The translations under genes and the position numbers were made by a program. DNA of 64,000 nt from Aliibacillus thermotolerans (GTDB lineage Bacteria > Bacillota > Bacilli > Bacillales > Marinococcaceae), in assembly GCF_027853235.1 (NCBI RefSeq), contig NZ_WKJG01000072.1:89206-153205 (forward strand). Reading direction: 5' to 3'. Under the pieces are notes generated by a model. The model did not search any database. It was not told where the DNA came from and worked only from the letters and a program-made list of their open reading frames with translations. Positions 37,170-46,531 of this stretch are shown here, piece by piece; positions within the stretch are counted from its first letter, which is position 1; the number at the start of each line of letters is the position of its first letter.

Positions 37170-37403
37170 TTATTGCTGTGACTCTATGTAGTTCACGACA
37201 TCAGCAACGGTAGAAATCTTTTCTGCTTCTTCGTCAGAGATTTCTAGATCGAATTCATCCTCAAGTTCCATCACGAGTTCTACAACGTCGAGGGAATCCG
37301 CCCCTAAGTCATCTTTAAATGTCGCTTCTAACGTAATTTCTGATTCTTCCACGCCAAGGCGGTCAGCGACGATTTTCTTGACACGCTCCAGTGTATCAGC
37401 CAT
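37170..37403 (-). CDS. acpP: Acyl carrier protein
   Basis: AcpP carries fatty-acyl intermediates on phosphopantetheine. The 77-residue protein starts [17 protein letters not shown] and has the attachment serine at Ser37 in [16 protein letters not shown]. It is strongly acidic, as expected. The start is fixed by AAAGGAGGTGAGACGG before the ATG at 37403; the frame is open further up. It follows fabG with a 78-nt gap holding a consensus TATAAT, so it may also be transcribed independently. Confidence 0.99.
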   Translation of the reverse strand: MADTLERVKKIVADRLGVEESEITLEATFKDDLGADSLDVVELVMELEDEFDLEISDEEAEKISTVADVVNYIESQQ

Positions 37404-37443
37404 CCGTCTCACCTCCTTTAAAAGATATTTTTTCATCACCGCC

Positions 37444-37449
37444 ATTATA
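37444..37449 (-). promoter_or_regulatory. Possible internal promoter of acpP
   Basis: A consensus TATAAT on the minus strand lies 40 nt before acpP. I could not identify a good -35 at 16-18 bp, so this is tentative. Confidence 0.4.
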
Positions 37450-37481
37450 GAAGATTTCCAACAGAAATGCTATCCAAATTA

Positions 37482-38225
37482 CTATGACATCACCATGCCG
37501 CCATCGACATGCAACGTTTGACCTGTAATATAGTTTGCGGCCTCTGACGCAAGAAAACAAACCGCCCGTGCAATGTCTTCTGGCTCTCCAAACTTTCCTG
37601 CTGGGATTTGAGCCAAAAGTGACTCTTTTTGTTCTTCTCCCAACTGATCGGTCATATCAGTTGTAATAAAACCGGGCGCAAGGGCGTTTACTTGAATATT
37701 TCTAGGCGCAAGCTCACGGGCTAAAGATTTGGTTAATCCAATGACCCCTGCTTTCGCAGCACTATAATTAGCTTGTCCTGCATTTCCAATGACACCGACG
37801 ACGGAAGAAATATTAATCATTTTTCCTTGACGCTGTTTCATCATAGGACGCATAGCAGCTTTTGCGACGTGAAAAACGCCTTTTAAATTCGTGTCCATCA
37901 CGGTATCCCAATCTGCTTCTTTCATGCGCATCATTAAATTATCTCTGTTTACCCCAGCGTTATTGACAAGCACATCTAACCGTTCAAATCGGTTCAACAC
38001 TTCTTTCATCATGGTCTTTACATCTTCTTCAACGGATACATCCGCTTGGATGGCAAAGGCGTCCACTCCATATGATTGACAGAGAGAAGCGACTTCTTCC
38101 GCTTTTTCTTTGCTGCCGGCATAGTTGATGGCCACATCTGCTCCATGTTTTGCAAATTCAATGGCAATGGCGCGCCCAATGCCACGAGAAGCGCCAGTAA
38201 CTAGTGCTTTCTTTCCTTGTAACAA
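37482..38225 (-). CDS. fabG: 3-oxoacyl-[acyl-carrier-protein] reductase FabG
   Basis: FabG performs the NADPH-dependent keto reduction of fatty-acid elongation. The 247-residue short-chain dehydrogenase shows GASRGIG at 11-17, NNAG at 88-91 and the catalytic Ser141-Tyr154-Lys158 set (NISSVVG and YSAAKAG). It ends [13 protein letters not shown]. The start is a TTG at 38223-38225 behind AAAGGAGGGG; it yields [11 protein letters not shown], resembling B. subtilis FabG. An ATG 45 nt upstream lies inside fabD and lacks a ribosome site. Confidence 0.97.
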   Translation of the reverse strand: MLQGKKALVTGASRGIGRAIAIEFAKHGADVAINYAGSKEKAEEVASLCQSYGVDAFAIQADVSVEEDVKTMMKEVLNRFERLDVLVNNAGVNRDNLMMRMKEADWDTVMDTNLKGVFHVAKAAMRPMMKQRQGKMINISSVVGVIGNAGQANYSAAKAGVIGLTKSLARELAPRNIQVNALAPGFITTDMTDQLGEEQKESLLAQIPAGKFGEPEDIARAVCFLASEAANYITGQTLHVDGGMVMS

Positions 38226-38238
38226 CGAAACCCCTCCT

Positions 38239-39171
38239 TTATTCCTTGAGTAGTGCTTGAATGGATTCAATATTTTCTACCGCGTAAACTTCCACGCCTC
38301 TTCTCTGTACACGGCGAACGAGACCGCTTAAAACTTTTCCAGGTCCTACTTCAATAAATCTTGTCACGCCAAGGTCTAATAAACGACGGATAGTATCTTC
38401 CCAATATACCGGGGCAGTTACTTGTTTGATTAATTGTTTTTTGATGATGTCTTTATCCGTTGCTTCCGTTGCATTGACGTTTTGAATGACCGGCACCGTT
38501 GCATCTGAGAATGAAAGAGCGTTGATTTCTTCTTGTAATTGCTCTTGTGCTGGTTGCATTAAACTCGAATGAAAAGGACCGCTTACAGAAAGAGGAATGA
38601 CTCGCTTTGCTCCTTTTTCCCGAGCGAGTTCCCCTACTTTTTCCACCGCTTCTTTTTTTCCTGAAATGACAATTTGTCCCGGTGCGTTAATGTTCGCAAG
38701 TTCAACTGTTCCTGTCGTGTCAGACACTTCTTCAGTCACTTCTGAAAGCTTCTCTCTTTCCAAACCCATCACCGCAGCCATTGTTCCAACCCCAGTAGGA
38801 ACCGCTTCTTCCATCAGCAAACCACGTTTTTTCACAAGCTTTACTGCCTCTTTTAAGGAGAGAACGTCGGCAGCAACTAGAGCTGAATATTCTCCTAAAC
38901 TATGCCCAGCCGCATAGTCTGCTCTAATTCCTTCTTTATGTAATAATTGAAGCACTGCCACACTCACTGTTAACAGTGCAGGTTGAGCGTGCTCCGTTCT
39001 CGTTAATTCCTCTAGCGGACCTTCAAACATAAGACGAGATAACCCATAATCTAACGTGTCGTCAACCTGGTCAATCACTTCTTTTGCTTCTATTGTTTGA
39101 TCGTATATTTCTTTTCCCATCCCAACGTATTGGGAACCTTGCCCCGGAAAAAGAAACGCTGTTTTCCCCAT
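38239..39171 (-). CDS. fabD: Malonyl-CoA:ACP transacylase FabD
   Basis: FabD transfers malonyl groups to ACP. The 310-residue product has the N-terminal [15 protein letters not shown], the nucleophile Ser91 in [10 protein letters not shown] and the catalytic His region [10 protein letters not shown]. It ends near the MAT-typical [16 protein letters not shown]. It lies 10 nt after plsX and 13 nt before fabG in the FapR-controlled operon. Confidence 0.98.
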   Translation of the reverse strand: MGKTAFLFPGQGSQYVGMGKEIYDQTIEAKEVIDQVDDTLDYGLSRLMFEGPLEELTRTEHAQPALLTVSVAVLQLLHKEGIRADYAAGHSLGEYSALVAADVLSLKEAVKLVKKRGLLMEEAVPTGVGTMAAVMGLEREKLSEVTEEVSDTTGTVELANINAPGQIVISGKKEAVEKVGELAREKGAKRVIPLSVSGPFHSSLMQPAQEQLQEEINALSFSDATVPVIQNVNATEATDKDIIKKQLIKQVTAPVYWEDTIRRLLDLGVTRFIEVGPGKVLSGLVRRVQRRGVEVYAVENIESIQALLKE

Positions 39172-39181
39172 GTTTTTCCTC

Positions 39182-40162
39182 CTATTTTTCTACTTCTCTT
39201 TGGATAATTTCCACCACATTCTCATGAACCATTTGTTTTGCTTGCCGAATCGCATGAAAAATGGCAGTATGATCCGAAGAACCGTGCGCTTTAATGACGG
39301 GAGATTTCAAACCAAACAAGCCCGCGCCACCATAGTGTGAATAACTCATTTTTTCCTTTAAACGGACGAAACTGCTTTTCATCATTCCAGCCAACAATTT
39401 ATTCGTGAAGCTAGAAGTGAATTCCTGCTTTAACAAATGAAAAATCGTTCCTGCCGTTCCTTCGATAGACTTTAACAATAAGTTACCGGAAAAGCCATCA
39501 CACACGGCCACATCACATACTCCGTTCAATAAGTCTCTCGCTTCTACATTCCCGATGAAATTCACATTGGCTTGTTCTAGTAATTGAAAAGCTTCTTTTG
39601 TTAATTCGTTCCCTTTTCCTTTTTCCGTTCCTATATTCACAAGCCCTACCCGCGGTCGATTGACTTTCTTTACATGTTCCATATAAGCAGAACCCATGTT
39701 AGCGTATTGCAGTAAGTGGGAAGGTTTTGCGTCTACATTGGCCCCCACATCTAATAATAAAAATCCTTCACCATCAATGGTCGGAAGCATCGGTGCAAGG
39801 GCTGGTCGAGCAATTCCCGGTATTCTTCCAACATGTAGTAATCCGGCTGTCATTAACGCACCGGTGTTGCCGGATGAAATACAAGCATCCGCTCTTCCTT
39901 CTCGCACTTCCCGAACAGCGAGCACCATGGAAGCATCTTTTTTGCGACGAACCGCTTGTGTCGGTGTATCTTCATCCAAAATTTTTTCTTCCGTATGAAG
40001 AATTGTCATACCTTTCGTCGATGTTAAATGTTCATGGATCACTCGCTGGTCCCCGACCAAAATAAATTCTACAGAATCAAAAGCCCGAACAGCGGCCATG
40101 GCTCCTGCAATGTGAGCTTTTGGTGCTTGGTCTCCACCCATTACATCAATTGCAATTTTCAT
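39182..40162 (-). CDS. plsX: Phosphate:acyl-ACP acyltransferase PlsX
   Basis: PlsX makes acyl-phosphate from acyl-ACP as the first step of phospholipid synthesis in Gram-positives. The product starts [18 protein letters not shown] and contains [34 protein letters not shown] and [10 protein letters not shown] motifs and [16 protein letters not shown]. Two ATGs are near; the one at 40162 has AAGGGG seven bases upstream, while that at 40168 is only two bases away, so 326 residues is preferred. It is between fapR and fabD. Confidence 0.96.
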   Translation of the reverse strand: MKIAIDVMGGDQAPKAHIAGAMAAVRAFDSVEFILVGDQRVIHEHLTSTKGMTILHTEEKILDEDTPTQAVRRKKDASMVLAVREVREGRADACISSGNTGALMTAGLLHVGRIPGIARPALAPMLPTIDGEGFLLLDVGANVDAKPSHLLQYANMGSAYMEHVKKVNRPRVGLVNIGTEKGKGNELTKEAFQLLEQANVNFIGNVEARDLLNGVCDVAVCDGFSGNLLLKSIEGTAGTIFHLLKQEFTSSFTNKLLAGMMKSSFVRLKEKMSYSHYGGAGLFGLKSPVIKAHGSSDHTAIFHAIRQAKQMVHENVVEIIQREVEK

Positions 40163-40174
40163 TTTCATTCCCCT

Positions 40175-40738
40175 TTAATTCGTATCCGAATCTGACCGAT
40201 ACATCATAAATTCTCCGTGAAAAACAATTTCCTGGTTCACTTTACTCGTTACTTCAACGACCGTTTGTTTCGCGGAAGAGTCAGTGACGATTGCTTTTGC
40301 GACCACTCTCTCCCCAGCTTTTACTTGCCGGTGAAAGTGAATGGTTGCTTTCCTCGTTAAAGCCAATTCGTCGTCAATAATTGCGACGGCTAATGAATTC
40401 GCTTGTGCAAATAAATAGTGTCCCCGAGCGATACCCGTTCTAGAAAAAACGTGTTCTTCCGTAATATCCATAATGGAAATCGCTTCTTGGTCTAACCGTA
40501 GATCAATAATTTCACCGATGACTTCTTCTAAAGGTAACGCTTTTATTTCATCTAACCGTTCTTTCGCCACGTGTTTAATTCTTTCCCTTACTTCCGGAAT
40601 GGATAATTCTAATCGGTCCAAGCGGATTGTTTGTACGCTGACGTCAAACATTTCCGCGAGCGCTTCATCCGTTATAAAAGGGTTTTTTTCTAATGTTTCT
40701 ATTAATAATTGTTGCCGTTCTTTTTTCTTTCGTTTCAC
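40175..40738 (-). CDS. fapR: Malonyl-CoA-responsive repressor FapR
   Basis: FapR represses fatty-acid and phospholipid genes and is released by malonyl-CoA. The 187-residue product has an N-terminal DeoR-like helix-turn-helix ([20 protein letters not shown]). The C-terminal hot-dog effector domain follows, with [20 protein letters not shown] conserved. The start is GTG at 40736-40738. An operator closely fitting the FapR consensus is located 20 nt upstream, overlapping the predicted transcription start, so the gene is autoregulated. It is first in fapR-plsX-fabD-fabG-acpP. Confidence 0.97.
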   Translation of the reverse strand: MKRKKKERQQLLIETLEKNPFITDEALAEMFDVSVQTIRLDRLELSIPEVRERIKHVAKERLDEIKALPLEEVIGEIIDLRLDQEAISIMDITEEHVFSRTGIARGHYLFAQANSLAVAIIDDELALTRKATIHFHRQVKAGERVVAKAIVTDSSAKQTVVEVTSKVNQEIVFHGEFMMYRSDSDTN

Positions 40739-40757
40739 CGTTTTGCCACCATCCAGT

Positions 40758-40775
40758 CTTAGGACTAGGTACTAA
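40758..40775. promoter_or_regulatory. FapR operator
   Basis: The minus strand reads TTAGTACCTAGTCCTAAG, close to the FapR consensus TTAGTACCTRRTMTTAA known from B. subtilis. It covers the predicted +1 of the fapR transcript. Confidence 0.9.
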
Positions 40776-40780
40776 CATGT

Positions 40781-40809
40781 AGTATATAAGGGGAGCGTAT
40801 GTTTTTCAA
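40781..40809 (-). promoter_or_regulatory. Sigma-A promoter of the fapR operon
   Basis: TTGAAA (40804-40809) and TATACT (40781-40786) are 17 bp apart on the minus strand. The -35 begins 13 nt after the recG stop codon. Confidence 0.8.
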
Positions 40810-40821
40810 GAGAAAATCAAT

Positions 40822-42861
40822 CTATTTTTCATGGAACAAGACTCCTGTTTTTTGTACATGTCGACGTAAATGAATCAATTCTTCTGATTTCCAAAAGACG
40901 TCATTGTTTATTAATTGAGAGGCATCTTTTCGCGCTGTCTCTAACGCGCGGTGATCATGTACGACGTCCGCAATCCGAAATTCCGGGAGACCACTTTGTT
41001 TTTTTCCAAACACATCCCCCGGTCCACGTAATTCTAAATCTTTTTCTGCCAATAAAAAACCATCTTCCGTCTCTTCCATGATGCGCATTCGCTCTATTCC
41101 CGTTTCTCCTTTCGGGTCAGCGATTAAAATACAATACGATTGGTGCTCTCCTCGCCCGACTCGACCTCGTAATTGATGGAGTTGCGCCAAGCCAAACCGA
41201 TCGGCATCATAAATAAGCATGACACTCGCATTTGGAACATTGACACCTACTTCTACAACAGTAGTAGAAACGAGAATATGGGTCTCCCCTTTGGAAAAAG
41301 ATTGCATCACTTGTTCTTTTTCTTTAGAGGGAAGCTGTCCATGTAATAAACCGATGCGAAAGTGCGGAAAATGTGTTTGTAATTGGGTATGCACATCGAT
41401 GGCATTTTGAACGTCAAGTACTTCTGACTCTTCAATCAGCGGGCAAATAACATATGCTTGTCTGCCTTTTTGAATTTCTTTTTCAATGAACACGAGCACT
41501 CTTTCTAATAAACCCGGCTTGACCCAATACGTTTGAATGGGCTTTCTTCCAGCCGGCAACTCATCTAAGAGAGAGACATCCATATCTCCAAATACGCTAA
41601 TCGCAAGGGTGCGGGGAATAGGGGTTGCTGTCATAAACAACACATCGGGATCATTTCCTTTGGCGTGTAACGAGCGGCGCTGTTCTACCCCGAAGCGGTG
41701 CTGTTCATCCGTGATGACGAGTCCCAATTGATTAAATATCACATCGTCTTGAATGAGTGCATGGGTGCCAACGACGATCATCACTTCTCCTTTTTCCATC
41801 TTTTCTTTCCATTCTTTTCGTTCTTTTGGACTCGTCGAACCCGTCAATAAGGCAATTTCTATCTTTTCTTCTTTAAAAAATGTCTGCAATGCATGGTAAT
41901 GCTGTTCTGCCAAAATTTCCGTCGGAACCATCAAAGCAGACTGCGCTTTTGCAAGGGATACAGCGTACATGACGACCGCAGCCACCACTGTTTTTCCTGA
42001 ACCGACGTCCCCTTGCAACAAGCGATTCATTTTTCGATTGGAGGATATGTCTCTTAAAATTTCTTGAATCACCCTATGTTGGGCTTTCGTTAACGAAAAA
42101 GGTAAGCGCTCGATAAAACGCGCCACCGCTTCGTAAGAAAATTGGTGACTTCTTCCGATATTCGGGCGACGAATGTAGCGTTTAAACCACTCCATCCGCA
42201 GTTGATACAGTAAAAATTCTTCATACACGAGGCGGCGCCGAGCATGTTTTAAACTTTCTTTTGAAGAAGGAAAATGGATTTCCCGCAATGCGATATGTTT
42301 TTTCGGCAGTTTGTACCTTTTTAAATACGCCTCCGGTAGCACTTCTATCACTTTTTCTCCCACTGCGTCTATTGCCAAACGGATATAGCGACGCAGCTGT
42401 TTCACCGTGACTTGTTTTCCCCTTGCGTAAACCGGCTGGATGGTGTTTGACTTACTCGGTCGTTTCATTTGTACTTCATTTACGGTCATAGACAATTTAT
42501 ATTGATCCCATTTTCCCGTGATCGTAATCGTCTCTCCTCGTCGCAGCTGCTTCCGTAAAAAAGCTCGGTTGAAAAAAACCGCGGTAATGAGGACCGTATC
42601 GACCATGACTCGAACGGTCATGCGTGATTTTTTCTTGCCATAATAGCGAACGAACGGCTCTGTTTGAATGGTGCCTGTAACAGTGGCATTTTCACCATGC
42701 GCAATATCGGTGATTTTTCTCACTTCAAAATGTTCATATCGATAGGGAAAATGATGTAATAAATCGTCAATTGTCTTTATCCCAATGCTTTGTAATTGTT
42801 TTGCCGTCTCTTCTCCAATCCCTTTTAATTGCGTAACCGGCTGAGAAAATTGTGCATCCAT
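40822..42861 (-). CDS. recG: ATP-dependent DNA helicase RecG
   Basis: RecG remodels stalled forks and Holliday junctions. The 679-residue protein has the N-terminal wedge/OB region (ATVTGTIQTEPFV) and the helicase core. Walker A is GDVGSGKT at 284-291, followed by LITDEQHRFGV, MTATPIPRTLA, STTVVEVGVNVPNA and HQLRGRVGRGEHQS. All helicase motifs are intact. It follows the DegV gene by seven bases. The start is ATG 42861. Confidence 0.98.
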   Translation of the reverse strand: MDAQFSQPVTQLKGIGEETAKQLQSIGIKTIDDLLHHFPYRYEHFEVRKITDIAHGENATVTGTIQTEPFVRYYGKKKSRMTVRVMVDTVLITAVFFNRAFLRKQLRRGETITITGKWDQYKLSMTVNEVQMKRPSKSNTIQPVYARGKQVTVKQLRRYIRLAIDAVGEKVIEVLPEAYLKRYKLPKKHIALREIHFPSSKESLKHARRRLVYEEFLLYQLRMEWFKRYIRRPNIGRSHQFSYEAVARFIERLPFSLTKAQHRVIQEILRDISSNRKMNRLLQGDVGSGKTVVAAVVMYAVSLAKAQSALMVPTEILAEQHYHALQTFFKEEKIEIALLTGSTSPKERKEWKEKMEKGEVMIVVGTHALIQDDVIFNQLGLVITDEQHRFGVEQRRSLHAKGNDPDVLFMTATPIPRTLAISVFGDMDVSLLDELPAGRKPIQTYWVKPGLLERVLVFIEKEIQKGRQAYVICPLIEESEVLDVQNAIDVHTQLQTHFPHFRIGLLHGQLPSKEKEQVMQSFSKGETHILVSTTVVEVGVNVPNASVMLIYDADRFGLAQLHQLRGRVGRGEHQSYCILIADPKGETGIERMRIMEETEDGFLLAEKDLELRGPGDVFGKKQSGLPEFRIADVVHDHRALETARKDASQLINNDVFWKSEELIHLRRHVQKTGVLFHEK

Positions 42862-42868
42862 CCAACAT

Positions 42869-43738
42869 CTACCTTTCTCCGTCTTCTACTGGTGTCACGA
42901 TAAAAGCAACCGTTCCGGGGCCAGTATGAGAGCCGATGACAGCGCCAATGGTGGTGATTGTTGTCGATTGGACATGTAACAGTTTTTCTAAGTCTTTTTG
43001 AAAGTTCGTGGCCGATTGAAGGGCATTGGCATGAGCGATACCAAGATGTACGTCTTTGTTTCCGTATTGTTTTTGCAGCGCTTCTTTAATGATGGAGAAA
43101 GCTTTTTTCGTTCCTCTTGCTTTTTGATAAGCGTACACTTCCCCGCTATCTGTTAAACTAAGCACCGGTTTCATTTTTAAAAGAGAACCAATCAGTGCAG
43201 AAGCTTTTCCGATGCGTCCATTTTTTTGTAGATAGTGAAGGGTATCTACAAGGAAATAGACACTCGTTTGTTGTAATAACATTTGAAGCCGGCTTTTGCA
43301 TTCTTCGAAAGTGGCACCAAGTTGGACTAATTTTGCTAATTCCACCACGATTATTCCGAACGCGTAAGAAGCTCTTTTCGAATCAACGACCTCCACATGA
43401 ACTTCTGGTGCGACTTCATTTGCTGCAATTTGAGCCGATTGTAACGTACCACTCATTTTTCCTGATAAATGGATAGAAAGGATTTTACTATCTTTATTTT
43501 GTTTATAGAGCCGCCGGTAGACCTTCTCAAATTCCTGGGGAGTTGGTTGAGAAGTGGTGGGAATGGCTTCGCTTCCCGCCAGTTTTTCATAGAAAGTATC
43601 CGCCGATAATGTCACTCCATCTTGATACGTTTCTTCTTCTATTGTCACTTTCAAAGGAACGACGGTGATATGATATTTCTCGACGAACGACGGTGGTATA
43701 TCTGCAGTGCTGTCTGTTACAATGTGTACGTTCCCCAC
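42869..43738 (-). CDS. DegV family fatty-acid-binding protein (FakB-like)
   Basis: DegV/FakB proteins bind a fatty acid and present it to the kinase FakA. The 289-residue product begins GNVHIVTDSTADIPP and contains SLSADTFYEKL, IPTTSQPTPQEF, LSGKMSGTLQSAQIAA and the C-terminal THTGPGTVAFIVTP-like GSHTGPGTVAFIV. Start is GTG 43738 after GGAGGAGAATAATC. It lies 14 nt after fakA, so co-transcription as a kinase plus binding-protein pair is very likely. The fatty-acid specificity cannot be read from the sequence. In B. subtilis this slot carries sdaAB and sdaAA. Confidence 0.9.
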   Translation of the reverse strand: MGNVHIVTDSTADIPPSFVEKYHITVVPLKVTIEEETYQDGVTLSADTFYEKLAGSEAIPTTSQPTPQEFEKVYRRLYKQNKDSKILSIHLSGKMSGTLQSAQIAANEVAPEVHVEVVDSKRASYAFGIIVVELAKLVQLGATFEECKSRLQMLLQQTSVYFLVDTLHYLQKNGRIGKASALIGSLLKMKPVLSLTDSGEVYAYQKARGTKKAFSIIKEALQKQYGNKDVHLGIAHANALQSATNFQKDLEKLLHVQSTTITTIGAVIGSHTGPGTVAFIVTPVEDGER

Positions 43739-43752
43739 GATTATTCTCCTCC

Positions 43753-45411
43753 TTACTCGACAGCAATAATCAATGAATAAATCGGTTGTTTCCCATCATA
43801 CCACTCCACTTCCACTTCCGGATACGTGTCGCTGAAAAATTGTTCTAACTCTTTTATGAATATTTCATCCACTCCCTCACCGTAAATCATCGTCACAATT
43901 TCCGAATCGTCATCGATCATTTGACGGAGTAATTGTTTCGTCACCTCTTCCAACTTTGTTCCAGCAGCTTTTATTTCTTTATTTAATAAACCGATAAAGT
44001 CGCCTTCTTTAATTTCATTTCCATTTACGCGACTATCCCGCACAGCGTATGTTACTTGCCCACTTTTCACATCCTTCATCGCTTCTAGCATTGCTTGACG
44101 ATTGAAGGTTGCATCTTTCTCTTGATCGATGACAAAGAGCGCACTTAATCCTTCTGCAATTGATTTCGTTGGAACCACTTCCACATCTTTGTCGACGACA
44201 TTGGCCGCTTGTTCGGCTGCCATAATAATATTGCTGTTATTTGGGAGAACGAAAATGTGATCGGCATCGATTTGTGCAATGGCGTTCGAAATATCTTCCG
44301 TACTAGGATTCATCGTTTGGCCACCGAGAATGACTTGATGTGCTCCCATTCCTTTAAATAACTCAACAATCCCCTCTCCAAAAGCTACTGTCACTACACC
44401 ATAGCGAACTTGTGCTCTTTGTTCGGAATGATTTTTAGGAGATTGTTCATGTTCATAGGAAATAATTTCTTCTCGTTGTTTTCGCATGTTATCGATTTTT
44501 ACGTGGACTAAACTTCCGTACGATTGGGATTTCGTCAACACTTCTCCCGGATATTCCGCATGGATATGTATTTTCACGAGGTCATCATCCCGAACAACGA
44601 GAATCGAATCACCAAATGAAGATAATTCTGTCCGAAACGTTTCTTCATTCAGTTCTTTTTCGAGTTGAATCATCACTTCCGTGCAATATCCAAATTCGAT
44701 ATCTTCAGGAGCGACGTGTGTTTGGGCATGTTGGTAATGCTCTATTTTTACCAACTCTTCTAAAGAAGGAGATTCACTTTCTACTTTTTCCGTCTTCTCT
44801 CCTTTCAGCCCTCTTAGCATCCCTTCGTAAATATACACGAGACCTTGTCCCCCGGAATCAACCACTTCCGCTTCTTTTAACACCGGTAATAAATCCGGCG
44901 TCGTTTGAAGAGAGACGGTGGCGTGATGGACAACTTCTTCCATCCACTTTACGAGCGATCCATTGTTCGCTTGTTTTTCTACATTCTCGGCAGTGTCTTT
45001 TGCAACGGTTAAAATGGTTCCTTCCACCGGTTTCATCACGGCTTTATACGCTGTTTTCACACCCTCTTCTAATGCTTTCGCAAGCTCCTCTATACCTAAT
45101 TCCGCCTTTTGTTCCACCGCTTGAGAAAAACCACGAAACAGTTGAGATAAAATGACTCCCGAATTTCCTCGCGCTCCCATCAATAACCCTTTCGAAAAAG
45201 TTTTCGCTAATTTTCCAGCATGATGATTTGGTTTTGATGTGATTTCTTTCACTCCGGTTTGAATCGTTAAAGACATATTTGTACCCGTATCCCCATCCGG
45301 AACAGGAAAAACATTGAGTGCATCTACTTTTTTGCGATTTTTTTCTAAAGTAAGCGCTCCCTCCTTGAACATAAGCGCGAGCTTTTCACCATTGATTTTA
45401 TCCTTCACCAT
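43753..45411 (-). CDS. fakA: Fatty acid kinase FakA (YloV)
   Basis: FakA phosphorylates fatty acids bound by FakB so that they can enter phospholipids. The 552-residue product has the N-terminal DhaL nucleotide-binding domain with NVFPVPDGDTGTNMS (metal-binding Asps) and GARGNSGVILSQLFRGF. The middle domain has DSGGQGLVYIYEGML. The C-terminal domain ends EVEWYDGKQPIYSLIIAVE. Length matches B. subtilis YloV. It is flanked by asp23/yloU upstream and the FakB-like gene downstream. Confidence 0.96.
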   Translation of the reverse strand: MVKDKINGEKLALMFKEGALTLEKNRKKVDALNVFPVPDGDTGTNMSLTIQTGVKEITSKPNHHAGKLAKTFSKGLLMGARGNSGVILSQLFRGFSQAVEQKAELGIEELAKALEEGVKTAYKAVMKPVEGTILTVAKDTAENVEKQANNGSLVKWMEEVVHHATVSLQTTPDLLPVLKEAEVVDSGGQGLVYIYEGMLRGLKGEKTEKVESESPSLEELVKIEHYQHAQTHVAPEDIEFGYCTEVMIQLEKELNEETFRTELSSFGDSILVVRDDDLVKIHIHAEYPGEVLTKSQSYGSLVHVKIDNMRKQREEIISYEHEQSPKNHSEQRAQVRYGVVTVAFGEGIVELFKGMGAHQVILGGQTMNPSTEDISNAIAQIDADHIFVLPNNSNIIMAAEQAANVVDKDVEVVPTKSIAEGLSALFVIDQEKDATFNRQAMLEAMKDVKSGQVTYAVRDSRVNGNEIKEGDFIGLLNKEIKAAGTKLEEVTKQLLRQMIDDDSEIVTMIYGEGVDEIFIKELEQFFSDTYPEVEVEWYDGKQPIYSLIIAVE

Positions 45412-45426
45412 ATTGATTCCTCCTGT

Positions 45427-45789
45427 TTACGACTGACTCACTCGAACTCCTTGGACATATACGTTGACCGAATCTACCGTTATGCCAAGCATCTGTTGTA
45501 ATTGATATTTCACTTTATTTTGGACGTTGTAAGCCACTTCCGATATTTTCGTGCCGTAACTAACAATGATGTACATATCTATATGAATATTGCTGTCTTC
45601 TTCTCGAATGACCACTCCGCGGGAAAAGTTATCTTTTCCTAATATTTCGGAGAGACCGTCTTTAATTTGCTTTTGCGAAGCCATTCCGACGATCCCGTAA
45701 CAATCTATTGCTGCACCACCGGCAATGGTTGCAACCACTTCTTTTGACACATCAATGGAGCCATATTCAGAACTCATTTCAATTCCCAC
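45427..45789 (-). CDS. yloU: Asp23/Gls24 family protein YloU
   Basis: This 120-residue envelope-stress family protein carries the Asp23 core: DVSKEVVATIAGGAAIDCYG followed by GVVIREEDSNIHIDMYIIVS and VDSVNVYVQGVRV. Start is GTG at 45787-45789 behind AAGGAGG. Function is not clearly defined; Asp23 proteins are membrane-associated in staphylococci through AmaP, which is not present here. It begins a run that continues into fakA, the FakB-like gene and recG. Confidence 0.92.
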   Translation of the reverse strand: MGIEMSSEYGSIDVSKEVVATIAGGAAIDCYGIVGMASQKQIKDGLSEILGKDNFSRGVVIREEDSNIHIDMYIIVSYGTKISEVAYNVQNKVKYQLQQMLGITVDSVNVYVQGVRVSQS

Positions 45790-45899
45790 ACAAAAACCTC
45801 CTTATACAACGATCAGCTTACTTTTGTCTATCGCTATTCTACTATAGTCGGTAAGTTATGAAAAGAAAGAGTCGACATTGTCTCCCTTTATATATGTCA

Positions 45900-45928
45900 T
45901 TGCAGAGAATTTTTAGTTATGATAAACT
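45900..45928 (+). promoter_or_regulatory. Candidate promoter of rpmB
   Basis: TTGCAG (45900-45905) and TAAACT (45923-45928) are 17 bp apart on the plus strand, about 50 nt before rpmB. Confidence 0.45.
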
Positions 45929-45977
45929 GACTTAGTATGAAAAGGTACAGTTGTCGTAGAAAAGGAGGGGAAAGACA

Positions 45978-46166
45978 ATGGCTCGTAAATGTTTTGTGAC
46001 TGGAAAAGGTCCTAGCACTGGTAACTTACGTTCTCATGCGAATAATAAGACAAAACGTCGTTGGGGAGCGAACCTGCAAAAAGTACGGATTATGGTAGAT
46101 GGAAAGCCAAAGCGTGTCTACGTTTCTGCGCGTGCATTAAAATCCGGAAAAGTGCAGCGCGTGTAA
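45978..46166 (+). CDS. rpmB: 50S ribosomal protein L28
   Basis: L28 is a small basic 50S protein. The 62 residues read [20 protein letters not shown] and go on with [20 protein letters not shown], which are family-typical. The single cysteine at position 5 means the paired zinc-binding cysteines of some L28 proteins are absent. AAAGGAGGGG precedes the ATG at 45978. It is transcribed divergently from yloU and opposite to spoVM, exactly as in B. subtilis. Confidence 0.98.
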   Translation: MARKCFVTGKGPSTGNLRSHANNKTKRRWGANLQKVRIMVDGKPKRVYVSARALKSGKVQRV

Positions 46167-46190
46167 TGCGTGAGGATGATAAAAGAAGAA

Positions 46191-46223
46191 AACCCGTAAC
46201 CTCATTGCCGAGCGTTGCGGGTT
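46191..46223. terminator. Bidirectional terminator between rpmB and spoVM
   Basis: AACCCGTAAC (46191-46200) pairs with GTTGCGGGTT (46214-46223) with one mismatch. On the minus strand TTTTCTTCTTTT follows, so it is best suited to end spoVM; rpmB probably also uses it. Confidence 0.75.
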
Positions 46224-46263
46224 ATTCATTCCATATTAGTTTACATAATAATAATATTGCATA

Positions 46264-46344
46264 CTATTCCTTTTTAAAGGTGCCAAGCACTGCCCGAACA
46301 AATCCACCGAGAAACTTAGGTAGTTTAATCGTATAAAACTTCAT
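46264..46344 (-). CDS. spoVM: Stage V sporulation protein M (SpoVM)
   Basis: The 26-residue product reads MKFYTIKLPKFLGGFVRAVL and ends GTFKKE, nearly matching B. subtilis SpoVM. SpoVM is an amphipathic helix that recognises the convex forespore membrane and anchors SpoIVA, the base of the spore coat. Proline 9, important in B. subtilis, is conserved. GGAGGAGATAGG precedes the ATG at 46344. It is too short for usual ORF finders. A mother-cell sigma-E promoter is expected upstream, but I could not point to it with confidence. Its presence indicates sporulation capacity. Confidence 0.97.
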   Translation of the reverse strand: MKFYTIKLPKFLGGFVRAVLGTFKKE

Positions 46345-46488
46345 CCTATCTCCTCCTTTGGCTTCACTGGAAACATGTATATTCCTCACGAGCCCCACCG
46401 GCGTGTTCTTTCGTGTTGCTTTCCGTTATTGTAGATTCTTTTATATGTATATGTAACAAGTGCAAAATAGTACATAGAAATTATTAAA

Positions 46489-46520
46489 AAAGATGACTTC
46501 GATTTTCCGAAATCATCTTT
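46489..46520 (-). terminator. Terminator after rpe
   Basis: AAAGATGACTTCG (46489-46501) pairs with CGAAATCATCTTT (46508-46520) with a single mismatch. TTTT follows on the minus strand. It lies 12 nt beyond the rpe stop. Confidence 0.85.
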
Positions 46521-46531
46521 CTAGAAATGGA

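Noticed and set aside
44616..45155. 179-aa plus-strand ORF opposite fakA
   Set aside because: It is antisense to a fully conserved fakA and shows no recognisable domain.
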